43,194 nt of DNA from Pseudomonadota bacterium (lineage in GTDB: Bacteria > Myxococcota_A > Bradymonadia > UBA4248). Position 1 is the stretch's first letter, and every line of letters begins with the position of its first letter. The notes under the pieces were generated by a model, which was given only the letters and a program-made list of their open reading frames with translations, was not told the origin of the DNA and made no database searches. Shown one piece after another: positions 1 to 8,017 of this stretch. A program made the position numbers and the translations under genes. The stretch is taken from assembly GCA_017441205.1 (NCBI GenBank), contig JAFRYG010000192.1, forward strand, positions 1 to 43,194, in the 5' to 3' direction.

Positions 1-2
1 AC

Positions 3-1988
3 ATACCAGAAATACTGATCATCCTGCTATGCATGGCCGGATGTACGGAAGACCCGAAGCCCACAGTGTGCGAACCGGATTGCAGTGAACATGAACGCGG
101 TCCTGATGGCTGCGGAGGTTCATGCGGCAGCTGCACAGCCCCCGGAACACAATGTTCTGCGGGCAAATGTCAACTGACCTCATGCGTTCCATCATGCAAG
201 GGAAGGGAATGCGGAAGCAACGGCTGCGGCGGGATATGCGGGACCTGTCCATCGGGCATAACATGCGATGAAGAGACGGGATTGTGTCAGCAATGCGTCC
301 CTGACTGCACGGGCAAAAACTGCGGCGACGATGGCTGCGGCGGTTCGTGCGGAACATGTACCGGATCCAATATTTGTTCCAACCACCAGTGTATTGACAG
401 CTCGACCTGTGTTCCCAAATGCGATGATAGGGAATGCGGCGACAATGAATGCGGAGGTTCATGCGGGTCATGTCCTTCCGGAAATGTATGCAGCAACTAT
501 CACTGCGTAGAATCGCCCAAATGCACGCCAAACTGCGTGGGCAGGGTCTGCGGAAGCGACGGATGCAGCGGCCAGTGCGGGACATGCGTCGGAGAACAGC
601 TTTGTGACGAAGCCAATGGGCAATGTGTTTCGTGTATTCCCAACTGTACAGATCGGAAATGCGGTCCGGACAGCTGCGGTGGTGAATGCGGCAAATGTGG
701 CAATGACACGACCTGCAATGAATCGACCGGCCAATGCATGCCCTACCGGGTAAAAGGCAGACTCTTTATCGAAACCCAGACGGTTTATTACGATGCCTAT
801 ACCCTTCCGACCTTCGATAAAAAAGTCGATGTTTCGGGCAGGAAAATACCGCTTTCGCTGCGAGACGCCGACGGCAAGGAACTCTCCACAACAACCGTCG
901 GCAATGACGGTTCGTTTGAAATGGCCCTCACAAGACTGCCCGTATCCACCGACTGGATCTCCATTATTCCGGCATGGTACGTTTCAAACCAGCTCAAAGT
1001 CGTCGTTCTTAAAGCGAGTCAGAACTCTTCGCCGCACGGCGTCTGGGAATGGACGATCAAGCTCTCGGATTATGCATCGAAAGATGATCCCGGAGATCTT
1101 GGGGATATCCGAATTAAAATTGATCAGGCCTCCGGAGCTCTGTATCTGTACCAGGTTGTCGTCCAGGCATTCGAAGATCTCGTCAAATATGGCTATACCA
1201 AAGATCTGGGTTCCATCCCGTCCATGGCAGTGGTCTGGGAACCGGGTGTGACGTGGAACTGCGGCACGTGTTTCTTTAACTCCGAAACGGAGTATGGAAA
1301 AACAAAAACTGCGACTCAGATGCTCGTCGGAGCAGGCCAGAATGATGAATCCGCCTGGGGAATTCCCACTATTCTTCACGAATACGGCCACTATATTCTG
1401 GCCCTGAAGCAAGATACCAGCGATGGCGGTCTCCACTATATGACATCACGAGTCGAGCCGACGCTTGCCTGGAGCGAAGGATGGGCAACATTTTACTCGC
1501 TGATGATGATGAGTTTCAGCAAAAACACTCCGGTTACCCAATACTGGAGAATCGTCACCGACGAAGACGGGAATGATGCCGGATACTGGCTCGATTATGC
1601 GCATCTTTTCGATGGATCGAAAATCGGTTCTTTGGTCATACCGGAACCCAATCCCGAGGACAGCAATGGTATGAAACAGGATCTTTCCGAGGCGTGGATT
1701 TCGTACATGCTCTGGGATTTCTTTGATGGTGCCGAAATATCTGATGTCACGATGCCTGCCGATCCTGTTGCGCTTGGATCCAAGGGAATGTTCAATGGAT
1801 TATCGAGCGACAGGTACGTCAAGAATTATAATGAGAGCCGATGTACTGCAGGTACTGATTTTGTCGATTATGTCGACGCACTCATCTGCAATGCGCAGGC
1901 ATCCGGCAACAGCAAAACGGCGAACGATATTATGGACATGCTCATCGATAGAAAATTTCCCTATGACCGTTCTCCCGTATGCAAGTGA
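3..1988 (+). CDS. Cys-rich repeat lipoprotein with HExxH metalloprotease domain (5' end outside window)
   Basis: The frame is open to the left edge, and the residues before the first ATG (position 33) are hydrophobic (ILIILLCMAGC), so 33 lies inside a lipoprotein signal peptide with lipobox MAGC and the true start is off the window. Next come six Cys-rich repeats of about 36 residues with the pattern CxPxC...CGxxxCGGxCGxC; the first has lost one Cys. A beta-type segment follows (about residues 235-330 counted from 33), then a zinc-protease signature: HEYGH at about residue 449 and SEGWATF about 30 residues later, which fits a gluzincin with the second Glu as third metal ligand. Probably an outer-membrane-anchored extracellular protease; the substrate is unknown. 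Such Cys repeats are common on Myxococcota surface proteins. The next gene begins 10 bp downstream. The protease call rests on the motif only. Confidence 0.8.
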   Translation: MPEILIILLCMAGCTEDPKPTVCEPDCSEHERGPDGCGGSCGSCTAPGTQCSAGKCQLTSCVPSCKGRECGSNGCGGICGTCPSGITCDEETGLCQQCVPDCTGKNCGDDGCGGSCGTCTGSNICSNHQCIDSSTCVPKCDDRECGDNECGGSCGSCPSGNVCSNYHCVESPKCTPNCVGRVCGSDGCSGQCGTCVGEQLCDEANGQCVSCIPNCTDRKCGPDSCGGECGKCGNDTTCNESTGQCMPYRVKGRLFIETQTVYYDAYTLPTFDKKVDVSGRKIPLSLRDADGKELSTTTVGNDGSFEMALTRLPVSTDWISIIPAWYVSNQLKVVVLKASQNSSPHGVWEWTIKLSDYASKDDPGDLGDIRIKIDQASGALYLYQVVVQAFEDLVKYGYTKDLGSIPSMAVVWEPGVTWNCGTCFFNSETEYGKTKTATQMLVGAGQNDESAWGIPTILHEYGHYILALKQDTSDGGLHYMTSRVEPTLAWSEGWATFYSLMMMSFSKNTPVTQYWRIVTDEDGNDAGYWLDYAHLFDGSKIGSLVIPEPNPEDSNGMKQDLSEAWISYMLWDFFDGAEISDVTMPADPVALGSKGMFNGLSSDRYVKNYNESRCTAGTDFVDYVDALICNAQASGNSKTANDIMDMLIDRKFPYDRSPVCK

Positions 1989-1997
1989 GGAGTTTTC

Positions 1998-2753
1998 ATG
2001 AATCAGACATGGCCGGCGCAGTGGTTTGATTTGCCATTGGCAGTATTTGACCTTGAGACGACAGGTTTCGATCCTCAGACATGCCAAATCATCGAAATCG
2101 GCATCGTCCAGTTTTTCCAGGGCAAAGTGACTCAGGTTTTTGACTGGCTCATCGATCCGGAATGCCAGATTCCCGAAGAAGTTGTCAAGCTGACGCATAT
2201 CAGCCAGGAAGATGTCGATGGACAACCCAAACTGCGCGAACTTGTACCTTCCATACTTGCCGCATTCGAAGGTCATGGCATCGTCGCCTACAATATCAGT
2301 TTCGACCGTCCGTTCCTGACCCACAAACTCAAAGAACTCGGATACGAGTGGCCTGCCGAAAATCCCACCATCGATCCGCTCATCTTTGCGACACATTTTT
2401 ATCCCAGAGAACGCAACAAGCTCGGCATGGTCGCAGAACGACTGGGGATTTCACTCGAAGGGGCGCATCGCGCATGCAACGACGCCGAAGCTACGGGCAA
2501 AGTTCTCTATGCATTTCGCGACAGACTCCCTGCCGACCTCGAAACGCTGCTCATTCTGCAGGCCCAGTGGGAGCGCGAAAATCAACAGCGATTTGCATGG
2601 AAAAACAAAGATGGTGCCTCAGAAAAGAACGAGTTCATCACACAATCCGAGACGCCCAAAGGTCTGACCAATGCCTTTGCCTACGGAAATGAACCCGATC
2701 CCCTCAGGGCACTTTATGCAACCGTTCCCAATGCAGCCCCGCGAAAGACCTGA
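1998..2753 (+). CDS. DnaQ/DEDDh-family 3'-5' exonuclease
   Basis: A 251-residue protein of the DNA polymerase III epsilon (DnaQ) exonuclease superfamily. The DEDDh motifs are in order: DLETTG near residue 19 (Exo I), AYNISFDRPFL near 98 (Exo II) and HRACNDAEA near 157 (Exo III, His and Asp five apart). The last 50 residues are not conserved exonuclease. It should remove nucleotides from 3' DNA ends with two metal ions, as proofreading subunit or as a repair nuclease; sequence alone does not say which. GAGG stands 9 bp before the ATG. It may be co-transcribed with the upstream lipoprotein gene (10-bp gap) and converges on the next gene. Confidence 0.85.
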   Translation: MNQTWPAQWFDLPLAVFDLETTGFDPQTCQIIEIGIVQFFQGKVTQVFDWLIDPECQIPEEVVKLTHISQEDVDGQPKLRELVPSILAAFEGHGIVAYNISFDRPFLTHKLKELGYEWPAENPTIDPLIFATHFYPRERNKLGMVAERLGISLEGAHRACNDAEATGKVLYAFRDRLPADLETLLILQAQWERENQQRFAWKNKDGASEKNEFITQSETPKGLTNAFAYGNEPDPLRALYATVPNAAPRKT

Positions 2754-2769
2754 TGCATTTTGACGACAT

Positions 2770-3600
2770 TCATTGGCCGGAGCATTGCCGTACCAATTCA
2801 AAATGGCCGGAATCGATGATATTCGGAGCGATGCGCAGACGTGCCTGAAGATCATGGGACAGGCCGTATGCCTGTATTTCTGTCGGCCAAAGCCACGGTC
2901 TGCCGCAATAACGGATTTGCCCCTGCTCAAAAGCCTGCGATATTTCCTGCAAATCGTGATTTCCCAAATCCCTTTGCACAGCCCTGAAAAGTCCTTCCAT
3001 TTCTTCATCGACAAAGCAAAAGTACTCGCTGAATAAATAAGCGGTATGATAATACTCGGGGATCTCGGAAATCATCATGGCCCCGCAGGCACAAGCCCAG
3101 TTCCGGAGAATACCAAATACCCTTCTCAGCAGTCCGCTGGAGGGATAGTCCTGCCCGGGAAATGCCCGCCCCCGAAACGCCTTTCCCGGAGACTGCAGTC
3201 TGAGATGTTCCACATAAAAAACCGGATAACTCGCGTTCAGTCGAAGCAATTCCTGGTATTCGAGCCAAACAACGACCTGAAGAAGCAGCTCTGAGTTTTG
3301 CGCACACTGTGTCCAGACATTGAATTCAAATCGATTGGGGATATCTGAGCGTTCCAGTTCCACCCAGATCTTTTCGTATCCCTGTTTGTACCAGTGTGCG
3401 AAGCACCCCGTTTCGAGCAAGGTTTGCGCGATATCATCCGCATTCCAGCGCCCGCAAAAGCTATCCGCCCCCGACACAACGACCCGAGGATCAAAAAACT
3501 CCCCCAAACAGTTCACAGGACGTGCCGGGTAAAGCCTCACAGAGCTCAGCATTGCGCTGAGTGAGTCATAACGCTGTTCTGGGTGAAGGAAATGCTGCAT
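2770..3600 (-). CDS. Conserved-looking hypothetical protein, 276 aa
   Basis: I do not recognise the family. The protein is soluble in appearance: no signal peptide, no membrane segment, many aromatic residues (Trp, Tyr, Phe). It has a distinctive central block rich in Gly, Pro and Arg (GKAFRGRAFPGQDYPSSGLL, about residues 140-160), the kind of composition seen in a conserved active or binding site, followed by a helical Cys/Met-rich stretch and an acidic segment (VDEEMEGLFRAVQRDLG). The gene stands alone on the minus strand, ends 16 bp from the dnaQ-like gene (convergent) and is divergent from rpsF. No clear Shine-Dalgarno precedes the ATG. The frame is long and its composition is protein-like, so I trust it is a gene. 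Confidence 0.7.
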   Translation of the reverse strand: MQHFLHPEQRYDSLSAMLSSVRLYPARPVNCLGEFFDPRVVVSGADSFCGRWNADDIAQTLLETGCFAHWYKQGYEKIWVELERSDIPNRFEFNVWTQCAQNSELLLQVVVWLEYQELLRLNASYPVFYVEHLRLQSPGKAFRGRAFPGQDYPSSGLLRRVFGILRNWACACGAMMISEIPEYYHTAYLFSEYFCFVDEEMEGLFRAVQRDLGNHDLQEISQAFEQGQIRYCGRPWLWPTEIQAYGLSHDLQARLRIAPNIIDSGHFELVRQCSGQ

Positions 3601-3765
3601 AAGAATTCAGAGATCCGTGGTTTTAAGTTTGCCTTGCCCGCGATGATACAATTTGAATCAATTGACACCATTTATAATAACTAAATTATTACATGCTAAA
3701 ATATAAAATTGTAAAAAAAGACTTGCCGCCTCCCTGAACGCTGTGTATAAGGCGCGCACTCCTTG

Positions 3766-3806
3766 CTTCGCAGACAGATTCAGGTGAATCTGAGCAAGCT
3801 GCGAAG
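3766..3806 (+). promoter_or_regulatory. rpsF leader hairpin
   Basis: CTTCGCAG (3766-3773) pairs with CTGCGAAG (3799-3806) and encloses a perfect inner stem CAGATTCA/TGAATCTG (3775-3792), with an asymmetric internal loop between. It ends 27 bp before the rpsF start. The right arm is followed by CCGAATTGG. Leaders of rpsF operons in many bacteria bind the S6:S18 complex through a CCG-containing loop, so an autoregulatory site is possible. CTTGCT just upstream could pair instead with AGCAAG (3793-3798), which would make an alternative fold. The role is inference. Confidence 0.5.
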
Positions 3807-3833
3807 CCGAATTGGTTCCATAGGGAGAGCGTA

Positions 3834-4277
3834 ATGGCTTTTTTAGTAGAACATCCCAAAACTGTAAGAGAGTATGAGACCGTGTTCATTCTCCGTTCCG
3901 ACGTTCTGGACGAAGATCGTACAAAGGTTCTCAATCGTATGTCAAGCATCGTTGAAAAACTCAACGGCCAGATCCTGATGCAGGAAGAATGGGGCAAACG
4001 CAAGCTTGCCTATAAAATTCAGAAGAATGCATACGGTATTTATTATTATCTGCGTTATCTTGGCTACAATGACATGGTAGCCGAAATCGAGCGTAACCTG
4101 CGCATCCTTGAACCCGTTATCAAGTATATGACAGTGAAACTCGGTGAAGATGTCGATGCTGAAAAATGCAAAGAAGTTGCTGAAAAACTCGGTACATGCG
4201 CACCGAAAGATACAGCTGACTACAGCAGCGTCGAAATCGATGACGAAGACCTTGATGAACTCGTTGACGACGAATAG
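3834..4277 (+). CDS. rpsF: 30S ribosomal protein S6
   Basis: A 147-residue S6 protein. Typical blocks are visible: REYETVFILRSD at the N terminus, KLNGQILMQEEWGKRKLAYKI (split here as KLNGQILMQ and EEWGKRKLAYKI) and GIYYYLRYLG. S6 binds 16S rRNA in the platform of the 30S subunit as a pair with S18. The C terminus carries an acidic tail (IDDEDLDELVDDE), common in S6 of many lineages. GGGAG stands 7 bp before the ATG. rplI follows after 11 bp, so the two are one transcript ended by the terminator at 4773. The gene for S18 (rpsR), which usually sits between them, is absent here. Confidence 0.97.
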   Translation: MAFLVEHPKTVREYETVFILRSDVLDEDRTKVLNRMSSIVEKLNGQILMQEEWGKRKLAYKIQKNAYGIYYYLRYLGYNDMVAEIERNLRILEPVIKYMTVKLGEDVDAEKCKEVAEKLGTCAPKDTADYSSVEIDDEDLDELVDDE

Positions 4278-4288
4278 GAGGTATATCC

Positions 4289-4750
4289 ATGCGCGTAATT
4301 CTTAAAGAAGACGTGGCTCACGTCGGTAACATGGGTGACATCGTTAAGGTTTCTGATGGTTATGGCCGCAATTACCTGATTCCTCAGGGACTTGCTGAAC
4401 TCGCCACGGAAGATCGTGCCAAAGCTTTTGCTCATCAGAAAGCCATGATCGAGCACAGAAAAGCAAAGCTCCACAAAGAAGCTGAAGAACTCCAGGCCAA
4501 AGTCAATGGTCTTGAGCTCGTGATTACCCGCCCGGCCGTGAAATCCGACAAAGAAGAAGCTGTCACAAGAATTCATGGTTCCGTGACCAACCGCGACATC
4601 GCCGAAGCTATCGCTGCAAAGGGTGTCGAAGTCGATCGCCGCAAGATCGATCTGCCCCAGTCGATTCGTGAACTTGGTGATCATGAAGTCCAGGTCAAAC
4701 TCGCTCATGATGTTATCGCCATCGTTAAAGTTTCGGTCGTTGCTGAATAA
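4289..4750 (+). CDS. rplI: 50S ribosomal protein L9
   Basis: A 153-residue L9 protein. The N-terminal RNA-binding domain opens with MRVILKEDVAHVGNMGDIV and GYGRNYLIPQGLA, the L9 signature. A long charged helix follows (about residues 45-75), then the C-terminal domain (VTNRDIAEAI, VDRRKIDL). L9 binds 23S rRNA near the L1 stalk and helps maintain reading frame. A strong AGGAGG precedes the ATG by 8 bp. It is the last gene of the rpsF-rplI transcript; a terminator lies 22 bp after the stop. Confidence 0.97.
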   Translation: MRVILKEDVAHVGNMGDIVKVSDGYGRNYLIPQGLAELATEDRAKAFAHQKAMIEHRKAKLHKEAEELQAKVNGLELVITRPAVKSDKEEAVTRIHGSVTNRDIAEAIAAKGVEVDRRKIDLPQSIRELGDHEVQVKLAHDVIAIVKVSVVAE

Positions 4751-4772
4751 TCACACGGTCATCCGATGCTTT

Positions 4773-4805
4773 AAAGGCGTTCAGTAAACTGAACGCCTTT
4801 TTTTT
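4773..4805 (+). terminator. Rho-independent terminator after rplI
   Basis: Perfect 12-bp stem AAAGGCGTTCAG/CTGAACGCCTTT with loop TAAA (4785-4788), followed by a T run to 4805. It separates rpsF-rplI from the transporter gene that begins 10 bp further on. Confidence 0.95.
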
Positions 4806-4815
4806 AGGCCATCAA

Positions 4816-5733
4816 ATGCCTCATTTGCCTATCCATATTCCTCATTCGCTCGCCGAAGACAAACCCGCCAACAACATTCCCAAAGCCCTGGCTTTTATGA
4901 TTGCAGCTGGTCTGTTCATCGCAGTGAGTTCGGCAATGATCCGGGCTTTTGGAAAAGGACTGCCCGAGTTCGAAGCCGCTTTTTTCAGAGGCGCGGTAGG
5001 CTTTTTCATCCTGCTTTTTCTGACTGCATCGGGCATTAAAAGAATCCCCATCGGCAACAATAAAAAGTTCCTGTTCTATCGTGGCCTGTTCGGTGCACTG
5101 GCTGCCATTCTCTACGTCTGGGCAATCTATCACATGGAACTCGGGCTCGCGAATGGTCTCAATCAGACTTCTCCCATCTTTGTATGCCTTTGTGCAGCCA
5201 TATTCCTGCGCGAACGATTCGGATGGTGGATTTACGCCATCGTTCTCATCGCAGTTTTTGGCATGATGCTCATCGTGATGCCGGATTTTTCGACCATTAA
5301 CAGCACTGCGGTCATCGGCATCTTTTCGGCAGTTCTGGCTGCTGTTGCTTACACATTCATCAAAAAGCTCCAGTCGACGGAAGCTTCAGACACCATCGTC
5401 CTATGGTTTCTCGGCATGAGTACAATTCTTCCGGTTCTGACCATTCCATTCGTCCCCTGGAGCATGCCATCCTTAGGCAATTTTATCGGATTGCTGGGGG
5501 CAGGCATCACGTCCATGTTCGGACAACAGCTCATGACGAGGGCATATCGATATGCGCCGGCTACCATCGTCGCTCCATTCATTTATGTTTCGACGATTTC
5601 GAGCCTGTTTATCAGCTACTTCATCTGGGATGAACTCCCGGGAGCCACGAGTCTGATCGGATGCGCAATCATTGTTGCTGCCGCTATCGCCATCGGTGTA
5701 CTCCCCAAAAACAGACACGCATCCGCCAAATAA
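4816..5733 (+). CDS. EamA (DMT) family transporter
   Basis: A 305-residue integral membrane protein with about ten hydrophobic segments in two homologous halves (about residues 20-150 and 160-295), the layout of the drug/metabolite transporter superfamily with two EamA domains. Visible segments include ALAFMIAAGLFIAVSSAMI and the second-half opening AVIGIFSAVLAAVAYTFI. Members export or take up small metabolites across the inner membrane; the substrate cannot be told. The start lies just after the rplI terminator and no strong Shine-Dalgarno is seen (TTTTTAGGCC precedes it), so a start further in is possible, though the first 20 residues are a plausible cytoplasmic tail. Confidence 0.85.
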   Translation: MPHLPIHIPHSLAEDKPANNIPKALAFMIAAGLFIAVSSAMIRAFGKGLPEFEAAFFRGAVGFFILLFLTASGIKRIPIGNNKKFLFYRGLFGALAAILYVWAIYHMELGLANGLNQTSPIFVCLCAAIFLRERFGWWIYAIVLIAVFGMMLIVMPDFSTINSTAVIGIFSAVLAAVAYTFIKKLQSTEASDTIVLWFLGMSTILPVLTIPFVPWSMPSLGNFIGLLGAGITSMFGQQLMTRAYRYAPATIVAPFIYVSTISSLFISYFIWDELPGATSLIGCAIIVAAAIAIGVLPKNRHASAK

Positions 5734-5859
5734 TCTGCCGCACCAGTATCGCGAAAGAACTGCGAATACCCGAGCGTTCACGGTTATAATCCTTCCGAAA
5801 TCCGTGTCCCGAACCACTTGCGAATACAGGTTCGCTATGGAACGTCTTTTCTTTATTAC

Positions 5860-5889
5860 GTGACAATACCCCGGAATATGCCTTATAAT
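5860..5889 (+). promoter_or_regulatory. Candidate sigma-70 promoter for rnfB-apbE
   Basis: GTGACA (5860-5865) and a perfect TATAAT (5884-5889) are 18 bp apart, about 70 bp before the rnfB start. A second TATAAT at 5785-5790 lacks a good -35. The 229-bp gap after the transporter gene supports an independent transcript for rnfB. Confidence 0.55.
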
Positions 5890-5962
5890 GCGCGCGCTTT
5901 TTTGATGTGGCTTTATGCCGCGCTCAATGTATTTCAAGGCCATGGGCCACTGACGATTAAAA

Positions 5963-6874
5963 ATGCAAACGGACTTGATTCAAATTGCCCTGACAGGGCT
6001 GGCTCTTCTGGGATCTATTGGTATTTTTTTCGGAATTGGACTTGCCATCGCAGCCCATAAATTCGCAGTCGAAAAAAATCCCAAAGTCGAAGAAGTCATG
6101 GAAGTATTGCCGCAGGCACAATGCGGCGGATGCGGCTATGCCGGATGTGAAGGTTATGCACGGGCAGTCGTCGAAAATCCAGACGTACCGCCAAATCTGT
6201 GTTTTCCAGGCAAAGAAGCCGTGGGTAACAAAGTTGCCAAAATTACCGGCAAAGAAATGGCAAAACGCGAAAATTCCATCGCACGCCTGAGATGTGATCG
6301 ACAGGATGGTCATGTCTCGCACAAGCACTACTACATCGGTTTCGATTCATGTGCAGCCGCAAACCTCGCCTATGGCGGGCCATCCAAATGTCAGTATGCA
6401 TGCATCGGAATGGGTGACTGTGCCCGCGCATGCCCGTTCAAAGCCATCGAAATGCGCGACGGTATGCCGTTTATCCATGCAGACCGATGCGTCGGCTGCG
6501 GAAAATGCGCAAAAACCTGCCCCAAACAGGTCATCGAAATCATGCCGGCGGATGCAAAAGTCTATGTTCCATGCTCCTCAAAGGGATTTGGCAAGGAAGT
6601 TAAGGACGTCTGCGAAGTTGGATGCATCGGATGCAAAGCCTGCGTGCGCGCATGTCCCGCCGGTGCCGTCTCGGTTGTCGACAATCTCGTCCATATCGAT
6701 ACACACAAATGTTTGTCGTTCGAAGGCAACTGCGCACAGGCATGCATCGAAAAATGTCCGCGAAAAATCTTCAGACCTGTCCCCAATCAGGCCACATTTG
6801 ATATCTTTGCACAAATCAAACAAAAGGCTGCAGAACAAAACACCGATAATACGGATAATGCCAAAACTGCCTAA
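5963..6874 (+). CDS. rnfB: Electron transport complex subunit RnfB (orphan)
   Basis: A 303-residue RnfB. One N-terminal membrane helix (about 7-31) is followed by the RnfB-type iron-sulfur motif with Cys at 54, 57, 62 and 80 (QCGGCGYAGC...C). Then come two regions of ferredoxin-type clusters, with Cys at 143/147/153/157, 176/179/182/186, 221/224/227/231 and 250/257/261/265. RnfB passes electrons from ferredoxin or NADH into the ion-pumping Rnf complex at the inner membrane. No rnfA, C, D, E or G is near; the only partner here is apbE, 25 bp downstream, whose product attaches FMN to RnfD/RnfG-type proteins. The call by motif is firm; whether it serves an Rnf complex encoded elsewhere or another flavoprotein is open. 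Confidence 0.92.
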   Translation: MQTDLIQIALTGLALLGSIGIFFGIGLAIAAHKFAVEKNPKVEEVMEVLPQAQCGGCGYAGCEGYARAVVENPDVPPNLCFPGKEAVGNKVAKITGKEMAKRENSIARLRCDRQDGHVSHKHYYIGFDSCAAANLAYGGPSKCQYACIGMGDCARACPFKAIEMRDGMPFIHADRCVGCGKCAKTCPKQVIEIMPADAKVYVPCSSKGFGKEVKDVCEVGCIGCKACVRACPAGAVSVVDNLVHIDTHKCLSFEGNCAQACIEKCPRKIFRPVPNQATFDIFAQIKQKAAEQNTDNTDNAKTA

Positions 6875-6898
6875 ACTGCATGTCATTGAAGGATATAT

Positions 6899-7909
6899 AT
6901 GATGAATCGTCGCTCCTTTCTGAAATTATTTGCCATCGGCGGAACTGCCGCAGCAGCCGGTGTTGCCATCGCCCATAAAGATACTTTTGAATCTCTGCTC
7001 CATGACGGACAATACCGCGTTTCCCAATCCCAAAATGCCATTGGAACGCACGTCGATATCACGGCTTTCGGTCCTTCGCAAATGCACACCGAAGACGCCG
7101 TTCATGCCGCATTCAACGACATCCGGGAGATGGAAAAACTGCTGACGCGCTTCGGCAATGCATCCCCGGTCTGCGAACTCAACGAAGAAGGTCATCTCGA
7201 TCACATCCCGGCAGAAATCCTCTCCCTCTGCCAGACCTGTGACTTCTATTACCGCGATACAAACGGCGCTTTCGATATCACAGTCAAACCCATCATCGAT
7301 CTCTTCGCCCGTTCAGCCGCAGCCGGTCGTCAGCCGTCCGAATCCGAAATCGCTCAAATACTGCCCCATGTCGGTGCTTCCCAGCTCAGTTTGCACGACA
7401 ATCGACTGACCATGCCCAAGGGCACCGGCATCACGTTTGATGGTGCTGCACCTGGATTCATTGCCGACCGAGCCGCCCAAATTCTGCATGCCCACGGCAT
7501 CGACAATTTCCTCGTCAACGCAGGCGGCGAAATCCGAACTTCCGGTCACCCGCAGGGCGCGGATGCCTGGCGCATCGCCATTCAGGATCCCGCAAAAAAA
7601 GGCAACTTCCCCGGCTATCTCGCCATGAACAATGCCGCCGTATCTACCTCCGGCAACTACGAAATCTTTTTCGGAAACGACAAAACCTACCACCACATTA
7701 TCGATGCCCGGACCGGACACAGCCCACGCCGCGCATCTGTTACCGTCACTGCCCCTACCGCTCTCGAAGCCGATATCCTGTCAACGGCTCTGTTCGTCAT
7801 GTCACCTCAGGAAGCCCTGCAATACACAGCAAGCCATCCTCAGTTCGCATGCCTCATCATCGATGAAGACGGCAAGCAGACGGTTTCGCCCAACTTCAAA
7901 ATGGCTTAG
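6899..7909 (+). CDS. apbE: FAD:protein FMN transferase (ApbE), Tat-exported
   Basis: A 336-residue ApbE-family flavin transferase, which covalently attaches FMN from FAD to Thr/Ser of target proteins in the periplasm. The N terminus has a twin-arginine signal (RRSFLKL, hydrophobic stretch to about residue 25). Family motifs follow: FDGAAPGFIAD near 180, NAGGEI near 203, STSGNYE near 245, HIIDARTG near 262 and TALEADILSTALFV near 285. The usual Lys of the GAxAKGY block reads Pro here. Two ATG codons stand in tandem (6899, 6902); AAGGA lies just upstream. It follows rnfB by 25 bp and is ended by the terminator at 7933, so the two form an operon. Confidence 0.93.
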   Translation: MMNRRSFLKLFAIGGTAAAAGVAIAHKDTFESLLHDGQYRVSQSQNAIGTHVDITAFGPSQMHTEDAVHAAFNDIREMEKLLTRFGNASPVCELNEEGHLDHIPAEILSLCQTCDFYYRDTNGAFDITVKPIIDLFARSAAAGRQPSESEIAQILPHVGASQLSLHDNRLTMPKGTGITFDGAAPGFIADRAAQILHAHGIDNFLVNAGGEIRTSGHPQGADAWRIAIQDPAKKGNFPGYLAMNNAAVSTSGNYEIFFGNDKTYHHIIDARTGHSPRRASVTVTAPTALEADILSTALFVMSPQEALQYTASHPQFACLIIDEDGKQTVSPNFKMA

Positions 7910-7932
7910 TGCTTCTGGAAACGCAGCTATGC

Positions 7933-7963
7933 AAAAAAAGCCGCCCATACCGGGCGGCTTTTT
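7933..7963 (+). terminator. Rho-independent terminator after apbE
   Basis: AAAAAGCCGCCC (7935-7946) pairs with GGGCGGCTTTTT (7952-7963) around loop ATACC. It is flanked by A and T runs on both sides, so it could work in either direction. It lies 24 bp after the apbE stop. Confidence 0.9.
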
Positions 7964-7979
7964 CTGCATACGCTCGCGT

Positions 7980-8017
7980 AAACGCCGCTATGAGCCTTCG
8001 CCTCATACGCGGCGTTT
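7980..8017. repeat. REP-like hairpin, CGTAT/ATAG family, single copy
   Basis: AAACGCCGCTATGAG pairs with CTCATA-C-GCGGCGTTT, with one extra C, around loop CCTTCGC. Read on the minus strand it has the family core CGCGTATGAG...CTCATAGCG. The right side ends in a six-T run (8015-8020), so it may also act as a second terminator behind apbE. Confidence 0.7.

Noticed and set aside
33..35. ATG at 33 as the start of the first gene
   Set aside because: The reading frame continues upstream with hydrophobic residues and the lipobox directly follows, so the ATG lies within the signal peptide.
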